A DNA stretch of 64,000 bases, taken from the IMG/VR virus record IMGVR_UViG_3300048686_000449, positions 1 to 64,000 of that record; one strand, given 5' to 3'. Of this stretch, positions 14,558 to 22,766 are shown one piece after another. The position numbers and the translations under genes were made by a program. The notes under the pieces were generated by a model. It saw nothing but the letters and a program-made list of their open reading frames with translations. It had not been told where the DNA came from and made no database searches. Each line of letters opens with the position of its first letter. The first letter of the stretch is position 1. This DNA is from a virus.

Positions 14558-15232
14558 TTAGTGTTGAGTCACACTCGCCGAACAACCCGCAGGATTCAAA
14601 CAATTTTGTGTTAACGAATAGGATTTATTCGTTGATCCACTCTGCGAGAGATTCAGTGAAGATGACCCCCCTCCATTTGTAAGTTCAATGATAGCTGTAT
14701 GCGATCCGCTCCCCGTTTGTGAGGAGGTCACGCTATTACCATTACCATTGAGTGTGACTGATAATGAATGATTCCCCGCATCTTGTTGGACCGCAGAGAT
14801 CATATTTGTATTACCATTAATGTTGAGAGTTTGAATTTTTGTCTTGGCATCTTTTTGCAACGCTGATACTTGATTGGCATTTCCTAAAATTGTTGTATTG
14901 AGAATATGCCCCGAATCAACATCTCCCATATTAAATTGTGTGACATTGAGAATATTATCCACCCCATTTATATAAATGTTTGATGTGTGACCACCACTGT
15001 CTAACGCACCACCTTGGGTGACGTTAACACTATTTCCTTGATTATATAACTGAACCGACGCAGTTGACGAAGGAGTTTCTTGTGTTATGGTGATTATATT
15101 GTTATCGCCGACTTGATCCACATACACTGAATTCTCTGCGAGTGCAGGAGGATTAACTATAAAAAGAATCGTCAAGATCCAGTTAGTTAGACTGACGAAT
15201 CGTAATTGTCGTGCTGCCGCCCTGATTAACAC
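14558..15232 (-). CDS. curlin-repeat secreted protein B
   Basis: A GTG at 15232, with GGAG about ten bases upstream, gives a clean signal peptide (basic start, hydrophobic core LTNWILTILFIV, cleavage after PPALA). The mature part (about 190 residues) consists of curlin-like repeats with the N-x-V/I-x-x-x-Q-x-G rhythm (DNNIITITQ, NSVNVTQGG, NSVTSSQTG). A Cys pair near the C-terminus (NCLNPAGC) is unusual for curlins. A longer ATG frame starts at 15322 inside the FecR gene. It is predicted to be exported through CsgG and form or nucleate amyloid-like fibres. Confidence 0.8.
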   Translation of the reverse strand: MLIRAAARQLRFVSLTNWILTILFIVNPPALAENSVYVDQVGDNNIITITQETPSSTASVQLYNQGNSVNVTQGGALDSGGHTSNIYINGVDNILNVTQFNMGDVDSGHILNTTILGNANQVSALQKDAKTKIQTLNINGNTNMISAVQQDAGNHSLSVTLNGNGNSVTSSQTGSGSHTAIIELTNGGGSSSLNLSQSGSTNKSYSLTQNCLNPAGCSASVTQH

Positions 15233-16316
15233 GGTTTGTAATCTCCACGCTACCTTGGATTTGAGTGATGGTACTATTTTGATTTGTAGGAGTCTGAATA
15301 CATTGAATATTAGACCCATCATTTCGGCATAATTCTACACTTGGTTCATCAATCGCCACAACAACTCCAGAAGATTTCACATAATCTGGTAAGAGTCCAC
15401 CTTTGGTACGAGCTAATGCATCCGCTTTTGCTGCGAGTTGTTCATTGATTTGATCAAGAATATTTTGTAAAAAGTCTTGATCTAATGAATTCTGTTCCAG
15501 CTTATTGACATACATTTTTTGAATTTCTTTATTTGATTGATCGAATGCATTCACGAGTCCTGTGGAAGCCAAAAAGTCAATATCTAATGCACCTTTGTTG
15601 AGATTCAATCGTGCGTCTTTTTTATCCTGTAGTTCCTGTGGTGGAGCAAATAGAATCATATTATGAATCGCATCTTCGCTGAGATTGAGAATGACGGGTG
15701 ATTTGGGTTTTGTTTCTTTAGTCTCCACACGTGTGGCTTGAAATGCTTGATTCATTACAACAATACCTTCCGATGTCTCTACAGAGATTTCACCCACCTT
15801 ACAATCACGTTCAATTGAGATCCAGCCACGTGGACAACTGGGTAACAAGATAATCGTGCTGCGTCCCAATTCATCAACTGATGCAGTAAAATCCGTCCCG
15901 CGCACACCGATTGTTGCTGTGGGAGTCGTAATCGCTACAGCTTGAGGATTGCGTTTCGCAATTGCTCCAGAGGCATATCGTACTGTTCCAAGTGCCACTT
16001 TCATCGCTAATTTTCCACCAGTAGATGATTTTGGATCATAGACAAACTCATCAATGACTAATCGTGAATTATCAGTTACCTGTACTTTAGTTTGATCGTC
16101 AAAGACAATTCCGATTTTTCCTTGCGCAGTACGAATCGCATCCATCATCTCAACTCCACTACCCTTCTTCCCCTCTAAAAATTGGGTTGAGCGTTTAATT
16201 TGCGCGGGTTGATTGATTTGTTCTGTAATCGTTCCGATGGACGCACTGACCATCACTGGAACAGTCAGTGCGATCCACAGATTAATTATGAGAATTGATA
16301 CTAAGTGTATTCCCAT
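15183..16316 (-). CDS. FecR-domain secreted protein
   Basis: 377 residues from ATG 16316 (M12 of the longest frame), with a hydrophobic export signal ending near VMVSAS. The first half is a FecR domain: GKIGIVFDDQTKVQVTDNS, LAMKVALGTVRYASG, ITTPTATIGVRGTDF. A Cys-containing insertion and a helical region (about 210-300) follow; the last 40 residues have a curlin-like N/Q/T/I pattern (STITQIQGSVEITN). In bacteria FecR domains act as periplasmic signal transducers or surface-protein modules. It overlaps both curlin genes, so the three are translationally linked. Confidence 0.85.
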   Translation of the reverse strand: MGIHLVSILIINLWIALTVPVMVSASIGTITEQINQPAQIKRSTQFLEGKKGSGVEMMDAIRTAQGKIGIVFDDQTKVQVTDNSRLVIDEFVYDPKSSTGGKLAMKVALGTVRYASGAIAKRNPQAVAITTPTATIGVRGTDFTASVDELGRSTIILLPSCPRGWISIERDCKVGEISVETSEGIVVMNQAFQATRVETKETKPKSPVILNLSEDAIHNMILFAPPQELQDKKDARLNLNKGALDIDFLASTGLVNAFDQSNKEIQKMYVNKLEQNSLDQDFLQNILDQINEQLAAKADALARTKGGLLPDYVKSSGVVVAIDEPSVELCRNDGSNIQCIQTPTNQNSTITQIQGSVEITNRVNQGGSTTITIRQSN

Positions 16317-17055
16317 TTCCAACCGATGTAATAGCGACATGGGTATCAATAGTGCCGCTTTGTGTAATGGTTGCGCTGTTACTAGATCCCGTCACACTTA
16401 ATTCAGTCGTATGACCTGTCGTTCCTGCGGTGCCGCTTTGCGTTAAAGAGACGGTATTACTCGCACCCACTGTCGTGATGGTACTGGTACCTTTATTACT
16501 TGTGAGATTAAGTGTTGCGCTGTTACTCGCACCACCCGTCATTGATGTAGTATTAGTAATATTCGTTCCTGCAATAGTGGCTGAAAGTGTTTGATTATTA
16601 CCACCCGTTTGTGTAGCAGTTAACGAGTTACTGGTACCAGTCATTGTCACGTTAGTTGAAGCATAGTTTCCTCCTTGCGTGATGGCTACTGTATTCTCAT
16701 CAGAGATAGAGGATCCATCGTTGTTCATATTAATGGTAGCTGAACCGTTACTTCCTGTAACTTCATATGTCATTGAGTTTGAATCACCCAACCCACCATT
16801 AATACCTAAATTCAGTTGGTTTCCTGTACCCGTTTGGGTCACAGAAACTGTTGTATCTGATCCATAAATTTTAGCTTTGGTATCACTAGCGGCTCCAATT
16901 CCCTTGACTGTATTTGTTGAACCATTCTGTTCAATCGTAATCGTCGAGGTCGATCCGATTTGATCAATATAAACTCCATTATCTCCAGCCCACGCTGTCA
17001 CTCCAATCATACATGATAACAGCAGCGTGAAGATAAAATGACTGAAACGTTTCAT
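16282..17055 (-). CDS. curlin-repeat secreted protein A
   Basis: 257 residues with a signal peptide (FTLLLSCMIGVTAWA, cleavage before GDNGVYIDQ). The mature protein is built from Asn/Thr/Ser/Gly-rich repeats carrying the curlin signature N-x-[VA]-x-[IL]-x-Q-x-G (NTVAITQGG, NTVSLTQSG, NSATITQSG). CsgA and CsgB of E. coli have five repeats of this kind; here they are more numerous and looser. Its start overlaps the csgG stop by ATGA. Secretion through CsgG and assembly into extracellular fibres are inferred from repeats and context. Confidence 0.85.
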   Translation of the reverse strand: MKRFSHFIFTLLLSCMIGVTAWAGDNGVYIDQIGSTSTITIEQNGSTNTVKGIGAASDTKAKIYGSDTTVSVTQTGTGNQLNLGINGGLGDSNSMTYEVTGSNGSATINMNNDGSSISDENTVAITQGGNYASTNVTMTGTSNSLTATQTGGNNQTLSATIAGTNITNTTSMTGGASNSATLNLTSNKGTSTITTVGASNTVSLTQSGTAGTTGHTTELSVTGSSNSATITQSGTIDTHVAITSVGNGNTLSINSHN

Positions 17056-17879
17056 TGATCCTCCTGTGGGGTAATTGAATCAGGGGGATTCCCCCAAATT
17101 CCCTTTCGTGTTCCTTCCTTAATAAGTTCTAATACAGCAGCTTCAATAGTATATTTGACGGCAAATGTACCAGGCTCATTGACAGTCAATCCGATTTCTC
17201 CTTCAAATGCTTTTGTTCCTTGATCAAAAAACTTTAATGCAGTCGCATGATCGGCCACTGAGAGTAAGTTTTTTTGTACATTTACTGATGCTAACACTTT
17301 CCCTGTTGACACTGATACAACACGCAAACTGACGGTCACGACATCTTCTGAAAATTGTGTAGATCCGCCGACCCCTAAGTATCTCGCCCCAATCCCACCA
17401 CTTTTGGTCGTTGTATCATAACCAATGACTCCACCTTCAATTAAAATTCCAGCAAATAATAATGGTTGAAGTGGTTTTGAACTAGTCCCTTCATAGGCAT
17501 CGCGCATCTGACGAATCAATTGACGTTCTCGTGTCAATCCATCGACGCCAATACGTTCTAATACTGTGAACCATTCACCTCTTCCTACATCTTGCAGAGC
17601 TTTAATTAAAAAGACTTCAGCTCCTTGGGTCAATGCAGTGCTAAATGATGCCATGTTATTGGAGGGTCGTCGTTGTCCCGTTTTATCTAAAAATGAATAC
17701 ACCGCCACCGTAATTGGTTTGCCCATTGGTGGACCAGTGATACTATCAAACTCGCGTTGTAATAAATTTTTCGTCACTTCTGGTTTTTGGGGTAATTGAT
17801 CGACCAAGACTGCGCATCCTGTCATCAACCAGAGATGCAGGATAATCATCAGCGTGAGTATAATTGAGAGAATATTCAT
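17052..17879 (-). CDS. csgG: CsgG-type curli secretion pore lipoprotein
   Basis: 275 residues. The lipobox is LMTGC with the lipidated Cys22. The region VAVYSFLDKTGQRRP through SFSTALTQGA corresponds to the CsgG constriction segment; by eye the pore Phe is kept while the neighbouring Asn is Ser. GGVIGYDTTTKSGGIGARYLG and VSLRVVSVSTGKVLASV follow the family closely. CsgG forms a nonameric outer-membrane channel for unfolded curli subunits. It directly follows csgF (TAATG overlap) and precedes curlin A. Its length matches the family. Confidence 0.92.
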   Translation of the reverse strand: MNILSIILTLMIILHLWLMTGCAVLVDQLPQKPEVTKNLLQREFDSITGPPMGKPITVAVYSFLDKTGQRRPSNNMASFSTALTQGAEVFLIKALQDVGRGEWFTVLERIGVDGLTRERQLIRQMRDAYEGTSSKPLQPLLFAGILIEGGVIGYDTTTKSGGIGARYLGVGGSTQFSEDVVTVSLRVVSVSTGKVLASVNVQKNLLSVADHATALKFFDQGTKAFEGEIGLTVNEPGTFAVKYTIEAAVLELIKEGTRKGIWGNPPDSITPQEDQ

Positions 17880-18331
17880 TAGAATTGAAAACTTCCCAAT
17901 GGAATCGTGACCACCGTGCGAGTCCCATTGGTGTCAATCGTAGTAAGTTGAATATTTGTGCCATCTTTAATCCACGAAATCGTATTTCCCTCAAACACCA
18001 AGGTGCCTTGATTTGTCCCACCATTGGCAAACATGGCTGTAGCCAAATTTTGGGAGATTTGTGCGTAAATACGACTTTCCAGGTTATTGAGAAACTTGGA
18101 GAGATTGGTATTGTTGGATTCAGCTTTGGCTTTATCCAAGGCTGCTTGAATCTCAGCTTTGAGTTTATCACGACGAGTAGCTTCAAGATTCTCAATCGTC
18201 AGGGTATGACTGGAGTACCCTATACCATTGAATGCAGGACTAAGAAACTTGAAATCTTCAATAGGAGCAGCAAAAGAGAAATAAGGAAAGAGTAGCAAGA
18301 GAAGTATAACAATAGTGCGGGGGGATAACAT
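17879..18331 (-). CDS. csgF: CsgF-like curli assembly factor
   Basis: 150 residues with a signal peptide cleaved after FSFAA. The start of the mature chain, DFKFLSPAFNGIGYSSHTL, matches the CsgF N-terminus that plugs into the CsgG pore. A helical middle (about 45-95) and a beta C-terminus ending in VVTIPLGSFQF complete the family pattern. CsgF couples subunit export to nucleation at the cell surface. SD AAGGAG. It opens the secretion part of the operon, and no CsgE or CsgC gene is visible in the window. Confidence 0.85.
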   Translation of the reverse strand: MLSPRTIVILLLLLFPYFSFAAPIEDFKFLSPAFNGIGYSSHTLTIENLEATRRDKLKAEIQAALDKAKAESNNTNLSKFLNNLESRIYAQISQNLATAMFANGGTNQGTLVFEGNTISWIKDGTNIQLTTIDTNGTRTVVTIPLGSFQF

Positions 18332-18377
18332 CGAGAACTCCTTATGTTATCATCATATTTGAAAACCTCACGCTCGG

Positions 18378-18629
18378 TTATTGCTCATTGTGTTTTTGTT
18401 TTTTCAATTCTAAAACAACATTGACTTTTTGATGAAGACGAATCAAATCATTATCAAGCATTCTAACTCGGTCAATCAACCCAACTAATGTCTTTTTCGT
18501 TTCATTAAGTACGGGTTCAATAGTTTCGGTCACCCAAGTCCAGACATACCAAATCATATAGAACATCCCACCTGCTGCCACGATGGGGAATCCATATTTA
18601 TTGATAAGTTCGACTGGATTAGTTTCCAT
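18378..18629 (-). CDS. small membrane/coiled-coil protein, 83 aa
   Basis: One transmembrane helix (about residues 12-33, GFPIVAAGGMFYMIWYVWTW) is followed by a cytoplasmic amphipathic helix with a heptad pattern (LIDRVRMLDNDLIRLHQKV). It is a paralogue of the upstream 92-aa protein, sharing GFPI and the helix layout. It lies between the late promoter and csgF and could be a holin-like or scaffold protein; neither is proven. Confidence 0.65.
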   Translation of the reverse strand: METNPVELINKYGFPIVAAGGMFYMIWYVWTWVTETIEPVLNETKKTLVGLIDRVRMLDNDLIRLHQKVNVVLELKKQKHNEQ

Positions 18630-18907
18630 TAGTCTTTCCGAGCATCTTCTTTTCCATCAGATCGCGATAAACGATCTAGATCTGGTTGTAAGCGTAACGC
18701 ATGGGAAATTAATGTATCAATTCGAACAATATCAGAGTTCATCGTTTTGACGCGGTTATCAAGTGCCATAATGATGCCTCGCATACTCTCAATCGTTTGC
18801 TGAACGCCTTCAAGAAGAATCTTGATTGTCAAGAAAACAAAGTATCCAGCCCCACATGCAGCAGCAATTGGGAATCCAACTTCCAGTAATGTCAGAAACA
18901 GTTCCAT
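18629..18907 (-). CDS. small membrane/coiled-coil protein, 92 aa
   Basis: Same layout as its downstream paralogue: a hydrophobic N-terminal segment (VGFPIAAACGAGYFVFLTI) followed by an amphipathic helix (MALDNRVKTMNSDIVRIDTL) and a charged tail. The ATG begins only five bases after the late promoter octamer, so its mRNA would be leaderless. It is the first gene of the curli operon. Confidence 0.65.
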   Translation of the reverse strand: MELFLTLLEVGFPIAAACGAGYFVFLTIKILLEGVQQTIESMRGIIMALDNRVKTMNSDIVRIDTLISHALRLQPDLDRLSRSDGKEDARKD

Positions 18908-18912
18908 AAGAG

Positions 18913-18920
18913 TATTTATA
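18913..18920 (-). promoter_or_regulatory. T4-type late promoter (TATAAATA) of the curli operon
   Basis: An exact TATAAATA followed by CTCTT on the minus strand, close to the extended T4 late consensus (TATAAATACTATT). No sigma70-like -35 is seen. Genes from 18907 to 12556 follow without a terminator. Confidence 0.65.
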
Positions 18921-18938
18921 GTCTACTAGAACTACCAA

Positions 18939-19118
18939 TTACCGCACAGATTCGCTTCCGTAAGGAATTGATGGTTCTCCCTCGCAAAGTCCGCTGTGTA
19001 CACAGAGATGAGATTCCAGAGATTCATCTTCATCTTTCATCACGAAACAATGAAGAACAATCAAAAGCACAAATGATATGACAATCACACCTGAAATTAA
19101 TAGTAGTTTTTTAATCAT
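18939..19118 (-). CDS. small single-pass membrane protein, 59 aa
   Basis: The start at 19118 has SD TAGGAG. After MIKK comes a long hydrophobic helix (LLLISGVIVISFVLLIVLHC), then an acidic external tail with two Cys. It is possibly an anchored periplasmic peptide. It lies just before the curli late promoter and just after the RNase H gene. Confidence 0.6.
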   Translation of the reverse strand: MIKKLLLISGVIVISFVLLIVLHCFVMKDEDESLESHLCVHSGLCEGEPSIPYGSESVR

Positions 19119-19126
19119 AAATTCTC

Positions 19127-19975
19127 CTAAAATTCTTGAATACATTCTACTAACCTGGTACATTTACAAGCAATCAAATATGACAAGAACTCTTGCATGG
19201 TGGCGGGTTTGATGCGTTCAAAGGCTTCCTGAATCTGTGTTGCTACAGAGTCAGGAATCTTAGATAAATCAATTAATTGTTCATTTCGTTTATAATTACG
19301 CAACAGATCAGAGGAGAGCGCACTGACAGGCTGTTCCATCATCTCTGCTAAACGCTTTTGTGTCATTGGCTTCTGTCTGGTTCCCTTCACAAACGTATCA
19401 TCGGCTGAGAGAATATTAGGAATCCCATCACCCTTATCACCCGTCAGAATGAGTTCCTTGAGATATTCTTGAGGGTGTGTTTTACCAATCATTGTCTTTT
19501 TAGCGGGGGAATACTGAACCACTCGCGTACCATATGTATGAAGCTGAATAAAGTCTTTGTCAGATGAGACAATCAGAATTGGTTCATGAGGGGCATACTT
19601 TATGGTTAATATTCCAATGATGTCATCAGCTTCAACTCCATCTAAACGAATCGTTCGATAGGGAAGTGACGCAGGGAACTCAGTCTTCAATGGTTCCAGA
19701 AGTTCAAACACTTTAGACCAATCTTGGCCCGATGATTCACGCTGTTCCTTGCGCTTATACTTGTAATGCGGAAACACATTTTTTCTCCAATAATTGCGAC
19801 CATCCATCGCAATGACTACCTCGGGTCCAAAGGTGCCTTTATGACGGGCGGTGATCGCTCTGATACTATTGAGTATCAAATGTCGGAGAAGATCCGTGCT
19901 CGGCGTCTCTCTCAGAGAGGTCGTCATTTCTAATGCGCAGGAAAATGCCACTCCACTATAATCAAATAGAATCAT
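19127..19975 (-). CDS. rnh: T4 RNase H-like 5'-3' exonuclease (FEN family)
   Basis: 282 residues. It has the PIN/FEN core with acidic metal ligands: FDYSG at the N-terminus, IAMDGR around residue 57, LDGVEADDIIG, VSSDKDFIQL, and ILTGDKGDGIPN leading to the helix-hairpin-helix DNA-binding part. Phage enzymes of this family remove RNA primers and 5' flaps from lagging-strand fragments. It is consistent with the T4-type replisome genes elsewhere in the window. Confidence 0.88.
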   Translation of the reverse strand: MILFDYSGVAFSCALEMTTSLRETPSTDLLRHLILNSIRAITARHKGTFGPEVVIAMDGRNYWRKNVFPHYKYKRKEQRESSGQDWSKVFELLEPLKTEFPASLPYRTIRLDGVEADDIIGILTIKYAPHEPILIVSSDKDFIQLHTYGTRVVQYSPAKKTMIGKTHPQEYLKELILTGDKGDGIPNILSADDTFVKGTRQKPMTQKRLAEMMEQPVSALSSDLLRNYKRNEQLIDLSKIPDSVATQIQEAFERIKPATMQEFLSYLIACKCTRLVECIQEF

Positions 19976-20235
19976 AACGAAGACTCCTTCTTATCAGATA
20001 CAGGTTTGAATGGGGTAGCTTCTTTGCGCATTTCTCGTTCAATGCGCGAACGTAACACCAAAAACACATGATCAGGCACCTTCTGCCCACAATCACGAAT
20101 GTTGATCAGAATATCGACTGCTTCAGTAGCAGAACAATTATACCAACTATTCTCCATGCCATCATGGATATTATACCCGTAGTCAGTGGCGTAGGCAAAA
20201 ACATCACAATTATTGGACCAACGACAGAGTGCCAT
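19972..20235 (-). CDS. conserved phage hypothetical protein, 87 aa
   Basis: The start at 20235 gives MALCRWSNNCDVFAYAT, an opening seen in short phage proteins of unknown function. The C-terminal half is helical and basic. It overlaps the rnh start by four bases (ATGA). Confidence 0.6.
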   Translation of the reverse strand: MALCRWSNNCDVFAYATDYGYNIHDGMENSWYNCSATEAVDILINIRDCGQKVPDHVFLVLRSRIEREMRKEATPFKPVSDKKESSL

Positions 20236-20237
20236 TC

Positions 20238-20855
20238 TCAAACCTCACAATGCGTTTCTTTCCACTTCAAAGACTTTTCTAATTCTTTATCAAAAATCAT
20301 CAGGAACCGATGTTTTCGAGTACGATCTCTCCATTCACCTTCCAATCCCTTGACAGAACCACGTGAATGCTTGGTGCCATCCGCATAGTAGAAATCTTTC
20401 TTAGGATCGGTGAGTCCATAATATTTGAAATTACATGCACGATAAATCGTTCCAGTATGGCGAGAACTATCCGCATAACTCAGAATCACTCGAACATCCG
20501 ATTCACTACGAAATTTACGAATACAACGACTCACGAACCATGAGGTGATATTGTATTCCGTCTGCTGTAATTCTGGATGAACACAGAGACGTGAGAGTTC
20601 ATAGAGTCCTTCTTGTTGATCTCGTCGAAGACCAAAAGCCCCGACCGCTATTTCTGGCACGGGAATTTTTGTAAAGATACAGACTCCTAGACATTCTCCC
20701 ACGTGTAGAATATCAGTGACGGCATTTCGATATAAGCCATATGAGTAGGGACTAAACTTGAAATCTTTCGATTCATCTTTGAGGTAATGGAAGGTGGTCA
20801 GTAGACCCTTGACCTCAGACTTTTTCACATTATCAATAAAGAACTCAGACTTCAT
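20238..20855 (-). CDS. Mom-like DNA modification protein (GNAT fold)
   Basis: 205 residues. The order of motifs follows the Mom family: an N-terminal FHYLK, then GLYELSRLCVHPEL, a helix NITSWFVSRCIRKF, VILSYADSSRHTGTIYRACN and YYGLTDPK. Mom of phage Mu uses acetyl-CoA to turn adenine into a carbamoylmethyl form that blocks restriction. A related role here would protect phage DNA from host restriction enzymes. Assignment rests on motif order, not on proven chemistry; another GNAT activity is possible. Confidence 0.72.
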   Translation of the reverse strand: MKSEFFIDNVKKSEVKGLLTTFHYLKDESKDFKFSPYSYGLYRNAVTDILHVGECLGVCIFTKIPVPEIAVGAFGLRRDQQEGLYELSRLCVHPELQQTEYNITSWFVSRCIRKFRSESDVRVILSYADSSRHTGTIYRACNFKYYGLTDPKKDFYYADGTKHSRGSVKGLEGEWRDRTRKHRFLMIFDKELEKSLKWKETHCEV

Positions 20856-20856
20856 A

Positions 20857-21408
20857 CTACTCTTCGCACGAATAGGTCTGCGTTTGCAATTTGATTTCCG
20901 TAGGCCACTGCGGGTTCTTCACGAATGAACGTTCACACATCAACAGATGATTTGTGGGTTGTACGGTATAACGACCATTTTCGAGAGCCACAAAGGAGAA
21001 CTCTTTGGCTTGTTCAGGTCGAGAGGACCATCCATCATATAGTGGAGCTACAGTGAACAGATAGCGACCTGGATATTCATGTACATTAGCTTGCACCAGA
21101 CACACACTGTCTTTTAAGAACGCATACTCAAGTACAGCAAAGTGATAATCATAACAATCCCATGTCTGAGCATCTTTCGGCGTCCACACCCACTCAGGGT
21201 CTGCTTTCCAGGCTAATGCATGAATAGGCACATTCCGATACACGGCCCCATTCTGAAACAAGACATTACACCCCCAGACTCGTCCAGGATACGAGACTAA
21301 TCCAAACCAGATGCACGGCACAAATCCCTGTGCTTCTTTATAGGTGAACGAGGAATCCACCAGTGCGTATTGATGCACTGGAAGATCACCAATGAACGTG
21401 TATTCCAT
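20857..21408 (-). CDS. conserved phage protein of unknown function, 183 aa
   Basis: Beta-rich, aromatic sequence. FVPCIWFGLVSYPGRVWGCN and YRNVPIHALAW are conserved-looking blocks that recur in uncharacterised proteins of T4-like phages. No signal peptide, membrane helix or catalytic triad is evident. It sits between the Mom-like gene and a DNA-metabolism-linked block. Confidence 0.65.
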   Translation of the reverse strand: MEYTFIGDLPVHQYALVDSSFTYKEAQGFVPCIWFGLVSYPGRVWGCNVLFQNGAVYRNVPIHALAWKADPEWVWTPKDAQTWDCYDYHFAVLEYAFLKDSVCLVQANVHEYPGRYLFTVAPLYDGWSSRPEQAKEFSFVALENGRYTVQPTNHLLMCERSFVKNPQWPTEIKLQTQTYSCEE

Positions 21409-21412
21409 ATGA

Positions 21413-22510
21413 TTATTTGTGTACTCGTATAATCAGAGTTTCTTTATTCAACCGATTGCGATACTTGGTCGGTTTCGTTGTCAAAGAATCCATCAACTTC
21501 TTCGTAATAGTTTTGCCTCCATTCAAGACTTCTTTCAATGTCTCTTGTGGCTTGCGTAATTTCTTTGAGATACACATCGTTTGACTAGTATTAAACACCG
21601 AGGTGCCTTTGAAAGTTAGACCAGAGGCATCATCTGCAACATGAAGAGTCAATACACGAGTCTTTGTGTGATAAGTCCACGCATAGAGGGCACCCACCAT
21701 TTGCGCAGGTTCTATTGATTTCACCCCCAACTCATCATCGACTGATTGATACTGCACACGCTTGGCAATCTGTTCTGGCAATTTCTTCTTTTTCTTACGA
21801 GGCGACCGCGTCTCCATGGATTCTTTGACAAGCAATAATCCATCCGTCATAATCTGGTCACAATAGTTGGCCAGTTTATTCAGTTCGGGTTTACTAAAGT
21901 TGGAATACGCCTCCCGCATATCAGGATCTGCTGCACTATGAGCAAGGCGATATTCATCGCGAATCTTTTTGAACCAATTAATAATCTGTTGCGCCTGGGG
22001 TCCTTTGATCTGATGTTCGCGCATGATCTTGATTGGCGGTTTTGCAGTCTTGAATTCAGAAAGAATCAATTCATCTAGACAACCTTCCAGTTCCCCAAGA
22101 CACTTGGAAATCTGTTGCTTCATTCGTTCTTGTACACTGACGATGGGTTTCTCAATCTTCACGGATTCTTTCGGTCGATCATTATACGCATCCAACGGCT
22201 TGACGAATGTTTTGAATTCTTCTATTTGGTTCTTCAGCCATCGTTGAGAAGATTCGGGTAATTGGGCTCCGCGCATCTGAATGCGACAGAGATATCCTAC
22301 ATTTGGATGATAGGTAATAAATCCAAGAACAGAATCTTGATCGTATTCAATCTGTTGACTTTTTAGATACTCGTTAAAATACTTGGCTGACATATCTGAT
22401 GTGTAATTGGCGGCATACCAATTCAATAAACTAATGAGTTGATTCTTCGTTAGTTCAGCAGTCAACGTAGGAATCTGAGGCTCCGATGACTTATATGAAG
22501 TCTTACTCAT
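21413..22510 (-). CDS. conserved T4-like hypothetical protein, 365 aa
   Basis: The start at 22510 (SD AAGGGG) is preferred to a longer frame overlapping the upstream gene. The N-terminal 90 residues are mixed alpha/beta, the middle mainly helical, and there is a lysine patch (SPRKKKKKLPEQ) before a beta-rich C-terminal 110 residues that look like a separate domain. Function unknown. Confidence 0.65.
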   Translation of the reverse strand: MSKTSYKSSEPQIPTLTAELTKNQLISLLNWYAANYTSDMSAKYFNEYLKSQQIEYDQDSVLGFITYHPNVGYLCRIQMRGAQLPESSQRWLKNQIEEFKTFVKPLDAYNDRPKESVKIEKPIVSVQERMKQQISKCLGELEGCLDELILSEFKTAKPPIKIMREHQIKGPQAQQIINWFKKIRDEYRLAHSAADPDMREAYSNFSKPELNKLANYCDQIMTDGLLLVKESMETRSPRKKKKKLPEQIAKRVQYQSVDDELGVKSIEPAQMVGALYAWTYHTKTRVLTLHVADDASGLTFKGTSVFNTSQTMCISKKLRKPQETLKEVLNGGKTITKKLMDSLTTKPTKYRNRLNKETLIIRVHK

Positions 22511-22718
22511 TGTAGTCCCCTTCAAACGAATTTGATTCACGCACCTGATTGACACGAGATAGAGGATAATGATAGGTGTGTTCGACCTTTTTCTTTTCGT
22601 ATAACCAAGACACTGAGACCACATCATTCGCCACAAATACATTTGTGACATTCGTCAGCGTGACAGGCTCTTTACCGTCATTGAATTCAATCCAGACTGA
22701 ATGTTTCTTCCAGGTCAT
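22503..22718 (-). CDS. small beta-rich hypothetical protein, 71 aa
   Basis: A strong SD (AAGGAGG) precedes ATG 22718. It is strand-rich (VWIEFNDGKEPVTLTNVTN, VVSVSWLYEKKKVEHTYH), like a small beta-barrel. First gene of promoter 22737-22765. Function unknown. Confidence 0.65.
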   Translation of the reverse strand: MTWKKHSVWIEFNDGKEPVTLTNVTNVFVANDVVSVSWLYEKKKVEHTYHYPLSRVNQVRESNSFEGDYNE

Positions 22719-22736
22719 TATTTCCTCCTTGTACTT

Positions 22737-22765
22737 ATTGTATATGTTTGACCATCAAAAGTCAA
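22737..22765 (-). promoter_or_regulatory. sigma70-like early promoter
   Basis: TTGACT (22765-22760), 17 bp, TACAAT (22742-22737), 18 bp before the 71-aa gene. The -35 box touches the end of the ligase gene. Confidence 0.8.
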
Positions 22766-22766
22766 A

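Noticed and set aside
12556-18920. Host chromosomal fragment (prophage boundary) explaining the curli genes
   Set aside because: Phage genes continue on both sides on the same strand with the same spacing and promoter types; no integrase, att-like repeat or bacterial housekeeping gene is seen.
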